Under the pieces are notes generated by a model, which did not search any database, was not told where the DNA came from, and saw only the letters and a list, made by a program, of their open reading frames with translations. Below, piece by piece: positions 1-7,642 of a stretch of 35,115 nucleotides of DNA; positions within the stretch are counted from its first letter, which is position 1; every line of letters begins with the position of its first letter. This DNA comes from Collinsella sp. (GTDB lineage Bacteria > Actinomycetota > Coriobacteriia > Coriobacteriales > Coriobacteriaceae), in the NCBI GenBank assembly GCA_022745215.1, contig JAIIWC010000010.1, positions 1 through 35,115 on the forward strand. Reading direction: 5' to 3'. A program made the position numbers and the translations under genes.

Positions 1-18
1 AATGACAACGTTGTCATT
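1..18. promoter_or_regulatory. LacI-type operator palindrome
   Basis: The sequence AATGACAACGTTGTCATT is a perfect 18-bp palindrome with a central CG, the usual form of a LacI-family operator. It lies about 105 bp upstream of the lactose PTS gene at the window edge, so any promoter it overlaps may lie partly outside. The matching repressor is not in the window; the DeoR gene at 5291-6055 belongs to a different family. Confidence 0.6.
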
Positions 19-122
19 TCAAACCACCTTCCTCAAGCAGGAGGGTTTCCGGGCAGTCCTGACCATCCATCGACGACCAGTTCCATCCACATGCATAGCG
101 CACCAAGCAGCAAAGGAGCTCC

Positions 123-1901
123 ATGGACGCCATCGTAAAGATGCTCGAAAAGCATCAACCGTTCTTTGAGAAGATCTCGAGGAACATCTACCTCCAGGCC
201 ATTAAAGACGGATTCCTTGGGTGCATGCCCATCGTCCTGACCTCTTCGATTTTCCTGCTCATCGCCACCCTTCCTGGCGTGGTTGGCATCACGCTGCCCC
301 AGCCGCTCCTCGACTGGTGCAACAAGCTGTACAACTTCACCATGGGCGTTATGGGCATCATGGTTGCCGGCACCACTGCCAAGAACTTTACGGCTTCCAT
401 GAACCGTCGCATGCCCGCCGGCAAAGTGCTCAACGACGGCTCCACCATGGTGGCCGCCCAGTGCAGCATGCTTTTGCTCGCCGTCACGCAGTTCACCACC
501 AAGCTCAACGGCTCCGAGCTTTCGGTCTTCGATTGCACCAGCATGGGTACGCGCGGTCTGTTCTCGGCCTATATCGCCGCGTTCATTACCGTGTGGGTCT
601 ATAAGTTCTGCGTCTCGCGCGATCTGACCATTAAGCTGCCCAAGGAGGTCCCGGGCGCCATCGCTCAGAACTTCCGCGACATTATCCCCTTTGGCGGCGC
701 CGTCATCATCTGCGGCATCATCGATGTCGTCGTGCGCAACCTCATGGGCGTTCCGTTCTCCGAGCTGCTTATCAAACTGCTCTCCCCGCTCTTTACCGCT
801 GCAGAAACCTATCCCGGCCTTATCCTTATCCAGGCAGCCACCGCGTTCTTCTGGTTCATCGGCGTCCACGGCCCCTCGATCGTCCAGCCGGGCATCGACC
901 CCATCCGTCTTGCCAACCAGGCCGAGAACCTGCAGGTTCTGCTGGCCGGTGGTCACCCCGCCCACTCCCTCACCTTTAACATGTCGCTCGTGGGTGAGTT
1001 CGGCGGCACCGGCGCCACGTTCATCGTGCCGCTTCTGCTGATTCTCTTTATGAAGTCCAAGCAGCTCAAAGCCGTCGGTAAGGCCTCGATTGTTCCTGTT
1101 GCCTTCGCCGTCAACGAACCGCTGCTCTTTGGCGCGCCGATGATCCTTAACCCCTACATGCTCATCCCCTTTGTTGCCGCCGGCTGCGTCAACGTGAGTG
1201 TTGCCAAGTTCTTTATCGATAACGTGGGCATGAACGGCTTCTCCTTCGTGGTGCCTTGGGCCACCCCCGCCCCCATCGGCATCTTCATCACCACGAACTT
1301 CCAGCTTATCGCCCTGGTATTTGTCGCGATCATCATCTTGCTGGACGCCATCATCTACCTGCCGTTCTTGAAGGCGTACGATAAGCTGCTCTGCGACCAG
1401 GAGGCCGAGCGCGCCGCCGAGCTGGGTCTCGAGTCCGATGGCGCCGCTGCCATCGCCGCCAACGCCTCTGCACCCGCTGTCGAGCAGGCCACCGCTTCCG
1501 TCGAGCCGACCGCCGCTGCCGTCGACAGCAAGCCTGTCGCCGATCAGCCCGAGCCCGCTGCCGATGCATCCGCCAAGAAGGATGTCGATGGCCTGAAGGT
1601 CCTCGTCCTGTGCGCCGGCGCCGGCACCTCCGCCATGCTCGCCAACGCCATCAAGGAAGGTGCCGCACAGACCGGGGAGAACATCGCTTCCTCCGCAGGT
1701 GCCTATGGCCAGCACACCGCCATCATGGATCAGTACGACGTTATCGTGCTCGCCCCGCAGGTTCGTAGCTACTACAACGACATGAAGGCCGACACCGATC
1801 GTCTGGGCATTAAGCTGCTCGCTCCCCGCGGTAAGGAATATATCGACCTTACCCGCGACCCCGCTGGCGCCATCAAGTGGCTCCGCGAGAACCTCGACTA
1901 G
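123..1901 (+). CDS. lacE: Lactose/cellobiose-family PTS EIICB component (LacE-like)
   Basis: 592-residue membrane transporter that imports and phosphorylates a beta-galactoside, most likely lactose. Residues 1 to about 420 form the multispanning EIIC channel and contain the family signature NEPLLFGAP. A linker rich in Ala, Pro, Glu and Val (about 425-488) leads to an EIIB domain with the phospho-cysteine loop CAGAGTSAMLA, Cys497 being the likely phosphorylation site. The fused EIIC-EIIB order is that of LacE. AAAGGAG lies 4 bases before the ATG. No EIIA (lacF) is present, so phosphate must come from an EIIA encoded upstream of the window or elsewhere. The next gene, 75 bp downstream, hydrolyses the expected product, which supports lactose over cellobiose. 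The specificity is inferred from that context. Confidence 0.9.
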   Translation: MDAIVKMLEKHQPFFEKISRNIYLQAIKDGFLGCMPIVLTSSIFLLIATLPGVVGITLPQPLLDWCNKLYNFTMGVMGIMVAGTTAKNFTASMNRRMPAGKVLNDGSTMVAAQCSMLLLAVTQFTTKLNGSELSVFDCTSMGTRGLFSAYIAAFITVWVYKFCVSRDLTIKLPKEVPGAIAQNFRDIIPFGGAVIICGIIDVVVRNLMGVPFSELLIKLLSPLFTAAETYPGLILIQAATAFFWFIGVHGPSIVQPGIDPIRLANQAENLQVLLAGGHPAHSLTFNMSLVGEFGGTGATFIVPLLLILFMKSKQLKAVGKASIVPVAFAVNEPLLFGAPMILNPYMLIPFVAAGCVNVSVAKFFIDNVGMNGFSFVVPWATPAPIGIFITTNFQLIALVFVAIIILLDAIIYLPFLKAYDKLLCDQEAERAAELGLESDGAAAIAANASAPAVEQATASVEPTAAAVDSKPVADQPEPAADASAKKDVDGLKVLVLCAGAGTSAMLANAIKEGAAQTGENIASSAGAYGQHTAIMDQYDVIVLAPQVRSYYNDMKADTDRLGIKLLAPRGKEYIDLTRDPAGAIKWLRENLD

Positions 1902-1917
1902 TTTCCTGCCTCTGTTG

Positions 1918-1941
1918 GTGCCCGAATCCCCGTTCGGACAC
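1918..1941 (+). other. Intercistronic hairpin between lacE and lacG
   Basis: GTGCCCGAA (1918-1926) pairs with TTCGGACAC (1933-1941) with one mismatch across a 6-base loop. No T-run follows, so this is more likely an mRNA stability or partial-termination element between the two operon genes than a full terminator. Confidence 0.4.
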
Positions 1942-1976
1942 CTCTCCCTATCCACAACCTTATGAAAGGACAGCAG

Positions 1977-3398
1977 ATGACGAACCTCATGCAGTTCCCC
2001 GACGGCTTTGTGTTTGGCGGCGCCACCGCCGCTTACCAGGTTGAGGGCGAGACCCGCACGCACGGCAAGGGCAAAGTGCCCTGGGACGATTTCCTGGCTG
2101 CTCAGGGTCGCTTCTCCCCCGATCCCGCAAGCGACTTCTACAACAAATATCCGGTCGATATCGACCTGTGTCAGCGCTTCGGCATCAACGGTATCCGCGT
2201 CTCCATCGCTTGGAGCCGCATCTTCCCCAACGGCACTGGTGAGATCAACCCCGAGGGCGTTGCCTTCTATCACGAGCTCTTTGCCACCTGCAATAAAGCC
2301 GGCGTTATCCCCTATGTCACGCTCGATCACTTTGATACGCCCGAGGCCTTCTACCAGGACGGCGGCGAGGGCTTCCTGACGCGCACGACGATCGACGCCT
2401 TTGTCGAGTACGCCAAGTTCTGCTTTGCCGAGTTCACCGAGGTCAAGCACTGGTTCACCTTTAACGAGATTCCCGCGACCGCCGAGGGCAGCTTTATCGT
2501 TGGCAACTGGCCGCACGGCGAGAAGTATCGCCTGGACAAGGCCTTCCAGCTTATGCACAACATGATGGTGGCCCACGCCAAGGCAGTCGTTGCCTTCCAT
2601 GAGGGCGGCTTTGAGGGCGAGATCGGCATTGTCCAGAACCTGGAGCCCAAGTATCCCCTCGACCCCAACAGCGCCGCCGACTGCGAGGCTGCCCGCATGG
2701 CCGACGTCATCAATAACCGCTGGGTGCTCGACGCCACCTTCCGCGGCCACTACGCTGCAGACACTATGGAAGCCGCAACCAAGCTGGCGCATATCGCCGG
2801 CGGCGAGCTCGACGTACGCGACGAGGACATCGCCGCGCTGACCGCCGCGCTCCCCTACAACGATTGTCTGGGCGTCAACACCTACAAGTGCCAGTTCCTG
2901 CGTGCCGCCGAGGGCGAAAACGACATCAACCACAACGGTACCGGCGACAAGGGCTCCTCGCGCTGGTTCCTCAAGGGCGTGGGCGAAGCGTGCGTGCGCC
3001 CCGGCGTTCCCACCACCGATTGGGACTGGATCATCTACCCCGAGGGTCTGTACGACCTGCTGCTGCGCATCAAGAACGACTACCCCAACTACAAGAAGAT
3101 TTACATCACCGAGAACGGCATGGGCTATAAGGACGACTTCGAGAACGGCTTTATCGACGATGCCCCTCGTATCGACTACATGCGCCAGCACCTCGCGTGG
3201 GTTCTCAAGGCAATCGACGGCGGCGTGAACGTCGACGGCTACTTTGTGTGGTCACTGCAGGACCAGTTCTCTTGGACCAACGGCTACAACAAGCGCTACG
3301 GCCTGTTCTACATCGACTTCGAGACCCAGGCCCGCTATCCCAAGGCGAGCGCGTACTGGTACAAGAACGTCGCGGAGACCGGCCTGCTCATGGCCTAG
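1977..3398 (+). CDS. lacG: 6-phospho-beta-galactosidase (GH1)
   Basis: 473-residue cytoplasmic glycoside hydrolase family 1 enzyme that splits lactose-6-phosphate into galactose-6-phosphate and glucose. It matches the remembered staphylococcal LacG sequence over its whole length, including the N-terminal FGGATAAYQ, SIAWSRIFPNG and C-terminal GLFYIDFETQ segments. The acid/base Glu is E164 in TFNEI and the nucleophile is E379 in ITENGMGY. The ATG at 1977 is chosen over an in-frame ATG at 1962 because GAAAGGA (1964-1970) then sits 6 bases upstream as the ribosome site; the 1962 start would place that site inside the gene. It is the second gene of the lac operon and is followed by a terminator. 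The tagatose-6-phosphate pathway genes expected to use the galactose-6-phosphate are not in the window. Confidence 0.95.
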   Translation: MTNLMQFPDGFVFGGATAAYQVEGETRTHGKGKVPWDDFLAAQGRFSPDPASDFYNKYPVDIDLCQRFGINGIRVSIAWSRIFPNGTGEINPEGVAFYHELFATCNKAGVIPYVTLDHFDTPEAFYQDGGEGFLTRTTIDAFVEYAKFCFAEFTEVKHWFTFNEIPATAEGSFIVGNWPHGEKYRLDKAFQLMHNMMVAHAKAVVAFHEGGFEGEIGIVQNLEPKYPLDPNSAADCEAARMADVINNRWVLDATFRGHYAADTMEAATKLAHIAGGELDVRDEDIAALTAALPYNDCLGVNTYKCQFLRAAEGENDINHNGTGDKGSSRWFLKGVGEACVRPGVPTTDWDWIIYPEGLYDLLLRIKNDYPNYKKIYITENGMGYKDDFENGFIDDAPRIDYMRQHLAWVLKAIDGGVNVDGYFVWSLQDQFSWTNGYNKRYGLFYIDFETQARYPKASAYWYKNVAETGLLMA

Positions 3399-3420
3399 TC
3401 CCGCTTGCATACCCTCTGTC

Positions 3421-3465
3421 GGTCGCATGCGAATCCCCCACGGACTCGCATGCGGCCTTTTTTCT
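3421..3465 (+). terminator. Rho-independent terminator of the lac operon
   Basis: GTCGCATGCGAATCC and GGACTCGCATGCGGC form a long stem with only wobble-type mismatches and a short loop, followed directly by TTTTTTC. It begins 22 bases after the lacG stop. Confidence 0.85.
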
Positions 3466-3487
3466 TTGATTCGGCTGGCACCGCGCG

Positions 3488-3712
3488 TTTGTCTTAATCC
3501 GTAACATCTAGCAGGGTTTTTCGGTCCTAACTGTTACAGATCAAGACAAACGGATGGGCTGCCCTGCAAGATCTCAATCCATAACATCTAGACCGATTTT
3601 TGCCGCCCAGATGTTACAGAACGAGACAAACCCGTGACCCGTTCCAACAAAATCTCAATCTGTAACATCTAGCCGAGTTTTTCACCCCTAGCTGTTACAA
3701 ATTGAGACAATT
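3488..3712. repeat. Three tandem ~80-bp hairpin repeats
   Basis: Three copies lie at about 3488-3550, 3571-3630 and 3651-3710. The shared core GTAACATCTAG recurs at steps of 80 and 81 bases. Each copy is itself an imperfect hairpin of about 60 bases: a left arm of the type TCTCAATCTGTAACATCTAG, a variable T-rich loop, and a right arm of the type CTGTTACAnATnGAGACAA. Changes differ between copies while pairing is mostly kept. Together with the operator at 3763-3837 they fill the gene-free stretch between lacG and the Fic gene. No coding sequence is supported here. Confidence 0.8.
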
Positions 3713-3762
3713 AGATGGTGGAATCCAATCTTTCCACGCAGCCATGAAACGCGGTCTCTAGT

Positions 3763-3837
3763 TTTCGGTATCGCGAACATACTTTCGGTATCATTTCATG
3801 GTAATATGATACCGAAGTTATGTTCGTGATACCGAAA
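3763..3837. promoter_or_regulatory. Four-half-site palindromic operator before the Fic gene
   Basis: Two 32-base arms (3763-3794 and 3806-3837) form an imperfect inverted repeat around an 11-base centre. Each arm holds two copies of TTTCGGTATC or a one-base variant: at 3763 and 3783 on the plus strand, and as the complement at 3808-3817 and 3828-3837. Copies within an arm are exactly 20 bases apart, about two helical turns, so they face the same side of the helix. GAACATA/TATGTTC fills the gap between them. The right arm runs into the AGGAG ribosome site of the Fic gene, so both DNA binding and RNA folding could regulate it. Confidence 0.65.
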
Positions 3838-3845
3838 GGAGCCCC

Positions 3846-5078
3846 ATGCGCCAGTTCGATTACGCCACAGTTCCAGCGGAGCTCGAAATAACTCCAATCA
3901 CCAACCTCCTTCTCTCGATACGCGAATATAAAGGCAGGCAGCTTGTTCTGAGCCAAGTCAAACCTGAGCTTCTGTCGTCTCTTATGGAGGAAGCAAAGAT
4001 TCAAAGCACCCAATCCTCCAACGGGCTTGAGGGAATCGTTACCACTCAAAAAAGACTCAAAGCGATTATGGCGTATTCCACCAAACCAAGCTCCCGTGCA
4101 GAGGAAGAGATCGCTGGATACCGAGACGTACTATCGCTTATTCACGAGCAACACGATTCCATTCCCATCACGCCGTCGGTCATTCTGCAGCTACATCGTG
4201 ACCTCATGGCACACACAGCCATCTCATATGGGGGTCATTGGAAAGATGGCGATAACGAAATCGTCTCCATCGATGACCAGGACAATCGATATGTGCGCTT
4301 TAGGCCCCCTTCGGCCCTAGCAACCCCGGGGCTTATCGAAGAAGCTTGTAAATCTCTCAACGATGCTTTATCTCGCCAAGTCTGCGACCCCCTCCTTATA
4401 TCATTCCGCTTCATCTTTGATTTTGTCAGCATTCACCCCTTCAACGATGGCAATGGCAGGATGAGCCGACTCCTCACAACGCTGCTGCTCGAAAAGACTG
4501 GATACGACGTTGCACGTTATATCAGCATCGAACGACTCATTGAAGACAACAAGGCGCTTTATTACAGCGCACTCGCTGCTAGCTCCACCGGATGGAATGA
4601 AAATGAAAACACGGAGGCACCCTTCATCCGCTTCATGCTCGGAACCACTTTGGCCGCATACCGACAACTCGAGGAGCGCACCTTGATAAGATCCAGTGTC
4701 CGTCCCGTGTCGAAGCAACACCGAATCGCCGTTCTATTTCAGCAAAGACCCGGCGTCATAAAGAAATCCGACATCCAGTCCAACAGCCCCGACATCAGCG
4801 AAGTGACAATCAAACGGACTCTCAGCAAGCTTGTTATTTGCGGTGCAATCGAAAAAACTGGAGCAGGTCGTTCAACGGGCTACACACTCAAGGACGCCCA
4901 AGCTCTGGAATTATTCATGCGATCCACAACACCCGATGGCGAACAAGCAATTACAAAAGAATCCCCAAAGGATAAACTCCTTGAGCGCATGAGCCGAGCC
5001 GAGGATGAAAGCAGCGAGGGGCTCTACGAAGATTACGATTCATTCTCAAGGGACATCAGGGCAAAATACGGAATCTAG
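3846..5078 (+). CDS. Fic-domain protein, autoinhibited class, with C-terminal winged helix
   Basis: 410-residue cytoplasmic protein of the Fic family, whose members usually transfer AMP from ATP onto a target protein. The catalytic motif HPFNDGNGR is complete (residues 197-205). Residues 58-63, SNGLEG, fit the inhibitory pattern [S/T]xxxE[G/N], placed N-terminal to the Fic core as in class II proteins. About residues 295-350 look like a winged helix (KSDIQSNSPDISEVTIKRTL), a fusion known in self-regulating Fic proteins. AGGAG (3837-3841) precedes the ATG. Codon use is visibly more AT-rich and relaxed than in the flanking genes, which suggests transfer. No separate antitoxin gene is adjacent. 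The palindrome just upstream is a plausible target of its own winged helix; that is inference. The target protein is unknown. Confidence 0.88.
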   Translation: MRQFDYATVPAELEITPITNLLLSIREYKGRQLVLSQVKPELLSSLMEEAKIQSTQSSNGLEGIVTTQKRLKAIMAYSTKPSSRAEEEIAGYRDVLSLIHEQHDSIPITPSVILQLHRDLMAHTAISYGGHWKDGDNEIVSIDDQDNRYVRFRPPSALATPGLIEEACKSLNDALSRQVCDPLLISFRFIFDFVSIHPFNDGNGRMSRLLTTLLLEKTGYDVARYISIERLIEDNKALYYSALAASSTGWNENENTEAPFIRFMLGTTLAAYRQLEERTLIRSSVRPVSKQHRIAVLFQQRPGVIKKSDIQSNSPDISEVTIKRTLSKLVICGAIEKTGAGRSTGYTLKDAQALELFMRSTTPDGEQAITKESPKDKLLERMSRAEDESSEGLYEDYDSFSRDIRAKYGI

Positions 5079-5118
5079 CCATTTTTCGGAATGACCTCGT
5101 TCTTGCTATCCGCGCACA

Positions 5119-5246
5119 TTTGCGCGTCATTTCGTGTCACGTTGACGCGCAAAATGACGCACAAATTTTTACGTGTCATATTTTTTGACGCGCAAATGGC
5201 ATTTTAATTATTGCGTGTCATTTTGCGCGTCAATATGACGCGGCAA
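5119..5246. repeat. Cluster of TGACGCGCAAA motifs in alternating orientation
   Basis: Exact copies of TGACGCGCAAA or its complement lie at 5119-5129, 5143-5153, 5186-5196 and 5222-5232. Degenerate copies occur near 5155-5165, 5168-5178, 5211-5220 and 5236-5246. The first pair forms a perfect 11-bp stem with a nested CGTG/CACG inner stem. The cluster fills the gap between the convergent Fic and DeoR genes. It could be a two-way terminator, although T-runs are weak, or an array of protein-binding sites. Confidence 0.65.
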
Positions 5247-5290
5247 TCATCCGCGCCGGCAGAGGGCAGAAGTTTCTCCTGCAGCGCTAG

Positions 5291-6055
5291 CTAGCAGATG
5301 ACCTGCGTGTGCTCCTCGATGGCGGCACGGTCCTCGGCGGAGATACCTGGCTCGCACACTACGGCGTCTAAGCTGTCCAGGCGGCAGAAGGTGTAGAAAT
5401 CGCGCTTGCCGATCTTGCTGGAATCGGCAATCAGGTAGCGCGAGTCGGCCTTGCTAAAGGCGAGCTGCTGGATGCGGCCCTCGTCCATGTTGGACGTGGA
5501 CACGTCACCGTCCAGAATGCCGTTGGCGCCGATAAAGGCAGCGTCGATCCCCAGTGCGCGCAGGGTGTCCTCGGCCGTGGGGCCCACAAAAGCAGCGGTA
5601 CGGCGACGGTACATGCCGCCCACGAGACACAGATCGCAGTCCTCGCGCTCCTCGAGCAGGTTAAAAACCGAAAGCGAGTTAGTCACAATACGCAGGCGAA
5701 ACGCCGGCAGCATCGAGGCCATCTGTTCAACCGTGGTGCCCGTGCCCAAAAAGATGGTCGAGCCTTCCTCGATGAGCTCCACCGCACGGCGCGCGATCTG
5801 CATCTTTTCCTCAGCATGTTTGGAACGCTTTTCGCTGTGCGAGTACTCGTGGCGCAGCATCGCATGGGGGCGGCCCTGGGCACTTCGGGCACCGCCGTGC
5901 ACGCGCTCGATCTCGCCCAAGCTTGCAAGCTCCTCCAGATCGCGGCGGATCGTCATATCCGAAACGCCCAGCGCGTCCGAGATCTCCTTGACCGAAACCG
6001 TTCCCTGCTCCTCGAGCAGCTGACGAACCCTATCCTGTCGTTCTGCCTTAATCAC
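5291..6055 (-). CDS. DeoR-family sugar-phosphate-responsive repressor
   Basis: 254-residue transcription regulator. Residues 21-56 form the typical DeoR helix-turn-helix, SVKEISDALGVSDMTIRRDL followed by a turn ending in HGGA. The rest is the DeoR C-terminal sensor domain with FLGTGTTVEQMA and GANGI segments, which in this family bind a phosphorylated sugar. The GTG at 6055 (MIKAERQDRV) is preferred over an upstream in-frame GTG at 6076, because AGGA lies 6 bases before it and the product then has the normal family N-terminus. It is divergent from galM and 1.9 kb from the lac operon. Control of galactose/lactose genes, as by LacR, is a reasonable inference but its sites cannot be assigned firmly. 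Confidence 0.88.
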   Translation of the reverse strand: MIKAERQDRVRQLLEEQGTVSVKEISDALGVSDMTIRRDLEELASLGEIERVHGGARSAQGRPHAMLRHEYSHSEKRSKHAEEKMQIARRAVELIEEGSTIFLGTGTTVEQMASMLPAFRLRIVTNSLSVFNLLEEREDCDLCLVGGMYRRRTAAFVGPTAEDTLRALGIDAAFIGANGILDGDVSTSNMDEGRIQQLAFSKADSRYLIADSSKIGKRDFYTFCRLDSLDAVVCEPGISAEDRAAIEEHTQVIC

Positions 6056-6082
6056 GATGAGTCCTCGCTGTTCCACGCGTAC

Positions 6083-6107
6083 ATCAATTCAAACAGTAAC
6101 GAACAAA
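6083..6107. promoter_or_regulatory. Possible DeoR binding region in the deoR-galM gap
   Basis: On the minus strand this reads TTGTTCGTTACTGTTTGAAT, with two direct TGTTyG-type half-sites about 11 bases apart, just upstream of the repressor start. TGTTTG-like half-sites are known for several DeoR-family sugar regulators. The rest of the 205-bp divergent gap shows no clear -35/-10 pair. Assignment is tentative. Confidence 0.3.
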
Positions 6108-6260
6108 TTGTATCAGATTCGCGCGGACCAAAAATGAACGCCCCAGCTGCGCCTTCATTACTTTTTTTAAGAAAAATACCCCCTGCTTTAGTGGGGTGTA
6201 GTGATAATCTCGCCTGTTCGCGCTACAGTTTGTCCGAAATACCTCGATGTTAGGAACCAA

Positions 6261-7313
6261 ATGATCACTTCCGAGCTTTTCGGCACCGCGCCGTGCGGTA
6301 CCCCCGTTCATCGCTACACCCTCAACGGGCCCGAGATCTGCGTTCGCATTATGGACTACGGCGCCACCGTTCTGGGCATCGACGTGCCCGACATCCCCGG
6401 CAACGTACGCGATGTGGTGCTGGGCTTCGATAAGCTCGAGGATTACTTTGACAACCCCGCCTGCTTTGGCGCGACCATCGGCCCCGTGGCCAACCGCACC
6501 GCAGGCGCCACGATCACCATCGATGGCACGGACTGGCACATGCCGGCCAACGAGGGCGCCAACAACCTGCACAGCGATCTTGAGCACGGCCTGCACAAGC
6601 GCGTGTGGGACGCCGAGCTCGACGAGGCCCACAACGCCGTGCGTATGACTACCCCACTCGAGGATGGCGAGCTGGGTCTTCCCGGCAATCGCACGTTCAC
6701 GGCCGTGTTTACCGTAACGCCGACGGGTCGCTTCCGCATCGAGTACAGCTGCGAGAGCGACCGCGCCACCTACGTGTCCATGACCAACCACACGTACTTT
6801 AACCTTGCCGGCCATAATGCCGGCATGGACTGCGAGCACTTCTTTGTGGCCAACGCCGCCCACTACCTGCCCATCGACGACCAGAACATCCCCACCGGCG
6901 AGATTGCTTCAGTCGAGGGCACGCCGTTTGACTTCCGTGAGCTGCGCCCCGTCGCACCCGGTATGGAGGCCGACGATCCGCAGATTAAGCAGGCCCGTGG
7001 CTACGATCACTGCCTGTGCATCGGTGGCTATCAGTACGGCCGCAACTTGCGTCGCGCCCTGCACGTCGAGGAGATGTGGACCGGTCGCGAAATGGATTAC
7101 TACACCACCGCGCCGGGTGTACAGCTTTACACCGGCAACTGGCTGGGCGACGAGCACGCCAAGGACGACGCCAACTATGGCTGGGGCGCCGGCTTTGCCC
7201 TCGAGGCCGAGATGTATCCCGACACGCCGCACCATGTGCTGTTCCCCCAGGGCATCGTGGGCCCGGGTCACCCCTACAGCAACGTGATCGAGTATCACTT
7301 CATGAGGCACTAA
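6261..7313 (+). CDS. galM: Aldose 1-epimerase (galactose mutarotase)
   Basis: 350-residue cytoplasmic enzyme that interconverts the alpha and beta anomers of galactose and other aldoses. The GalM beta-sandwich signatures are present: NNLHSD with His104, TNHTYFNLAGH with catalytic His177, GYDHCL with Asp249, and FALEAEMYPDTPHH with the catalytic base Glu315. The ATG at 6261 is chosen because TAGGA (6251-6255) lies 5 bases upstream and the N-terminus then fits the family; a longer frame from 6201 has no ribosome site. It is divergent from the DeoR gene and closed by a strong terminator. The lactose operon nearby makes a role in galactoside use likely. Confidence 0.92.
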   Translation: MITSELFGTAPCGTPVHRYTLNGPEICVRIMDYGATVLGIDVPDIPGNVRDVVLGFDKLEDYFDNPACFGATIGPVANRTAGATITIDGTDWHMPANEGANNLHSDLEHGLHKRVWDAELDEAHNAVRMTTPLEDGELGLPGNRTFTAVFTVTPTGRFRIEYSCESDRATYVSMTNHTYFNLAGHNAGMDCEHFFVANAAHYLPIDDQNIPTGEIASVEGTPFDFRELRPVAPGMEADDPQIKQARGYDHCLCIGGYQYGRNLRRALHVEEMWTGREMDYYTTAPGVQLYTGNWLGDEHAKDDANYGWGAGFALEAEMYPDTPHHVLFPQGIVGPGHPYSNVIEYHFMRH

Positions 7314-7342
7314 GCCACCGCAACGCGACATATCGCACAGCA

Positions 7343-7378
7343 GCGCCCGCCGGCACCACCGCCGACGGGCGCTTTTTG
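7343..7378 (+). terminator. Terminator of galM
   Basis: GCGCCCGCCGGC (7343-7354) pairs with GCCGACGGGCGC (7361-7372), one mismatch, 6-base loop, followed by TTTTT. Confidence 0.9.
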
Positions 7379-7422
7379 TCCCTATGGCACACGTTTACGC
7401 TGATACTAAATTAGTTGCATAA

Positions 7423-7576
7423 CAAAACTATGCCGGATTACTACGATGAATCGGAGATGTCCGACCACGCGCCGGTTTTTACGAAATCCGCGCCCCGTTT
7501 ACCTGCGGTTTTAATTTCCGACTTTTCGGCCTGCACAGCAATAGGTGATTCATCGTAGTAAACCGGCATAGTTTTG
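7423..7576. repeat. 154-bp element with 30-bp terminal inverted repeats
   Basis: The arms 7423-7452 and 7547-7576 are inverted copies that differ at one base; each carries ACTATGCCGG and TACTACGATGAATC. The 94-bp interior has no convincing gene; a 72-codon minus-strand frame spans it but lacks a ribosome site and family features. No transposase or target duplication is visible. It sits between the convergent galM and EIIB-like genes and, with the galM terminator, accounts for most of 7314-7642. Confidence 0.75.
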
Positions 7577-7642
7577 GCGAACGGCGTCGCACAGACCTTC
7601 CCACGAGGGCAAAATAATCCGTTTTCCTCCGTCCCCAAGGAA

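Noticed and set aside
33..3191. A 1052-codon minus-strand open frame opposite lacE and lacG
   Set aside because: It is complementary to two firmly identified genes, has Gly/Val/Asp-rich composition typical of GC-rich antisense frames, and shows no ribosome site or family motif.
3488..3712. Possible CRISPR array
   Set aside because: Units are about 80 bp, strongly palindromic over 60 bp and imperfect, with no short identical repeats and unique spacers and no cas genes.
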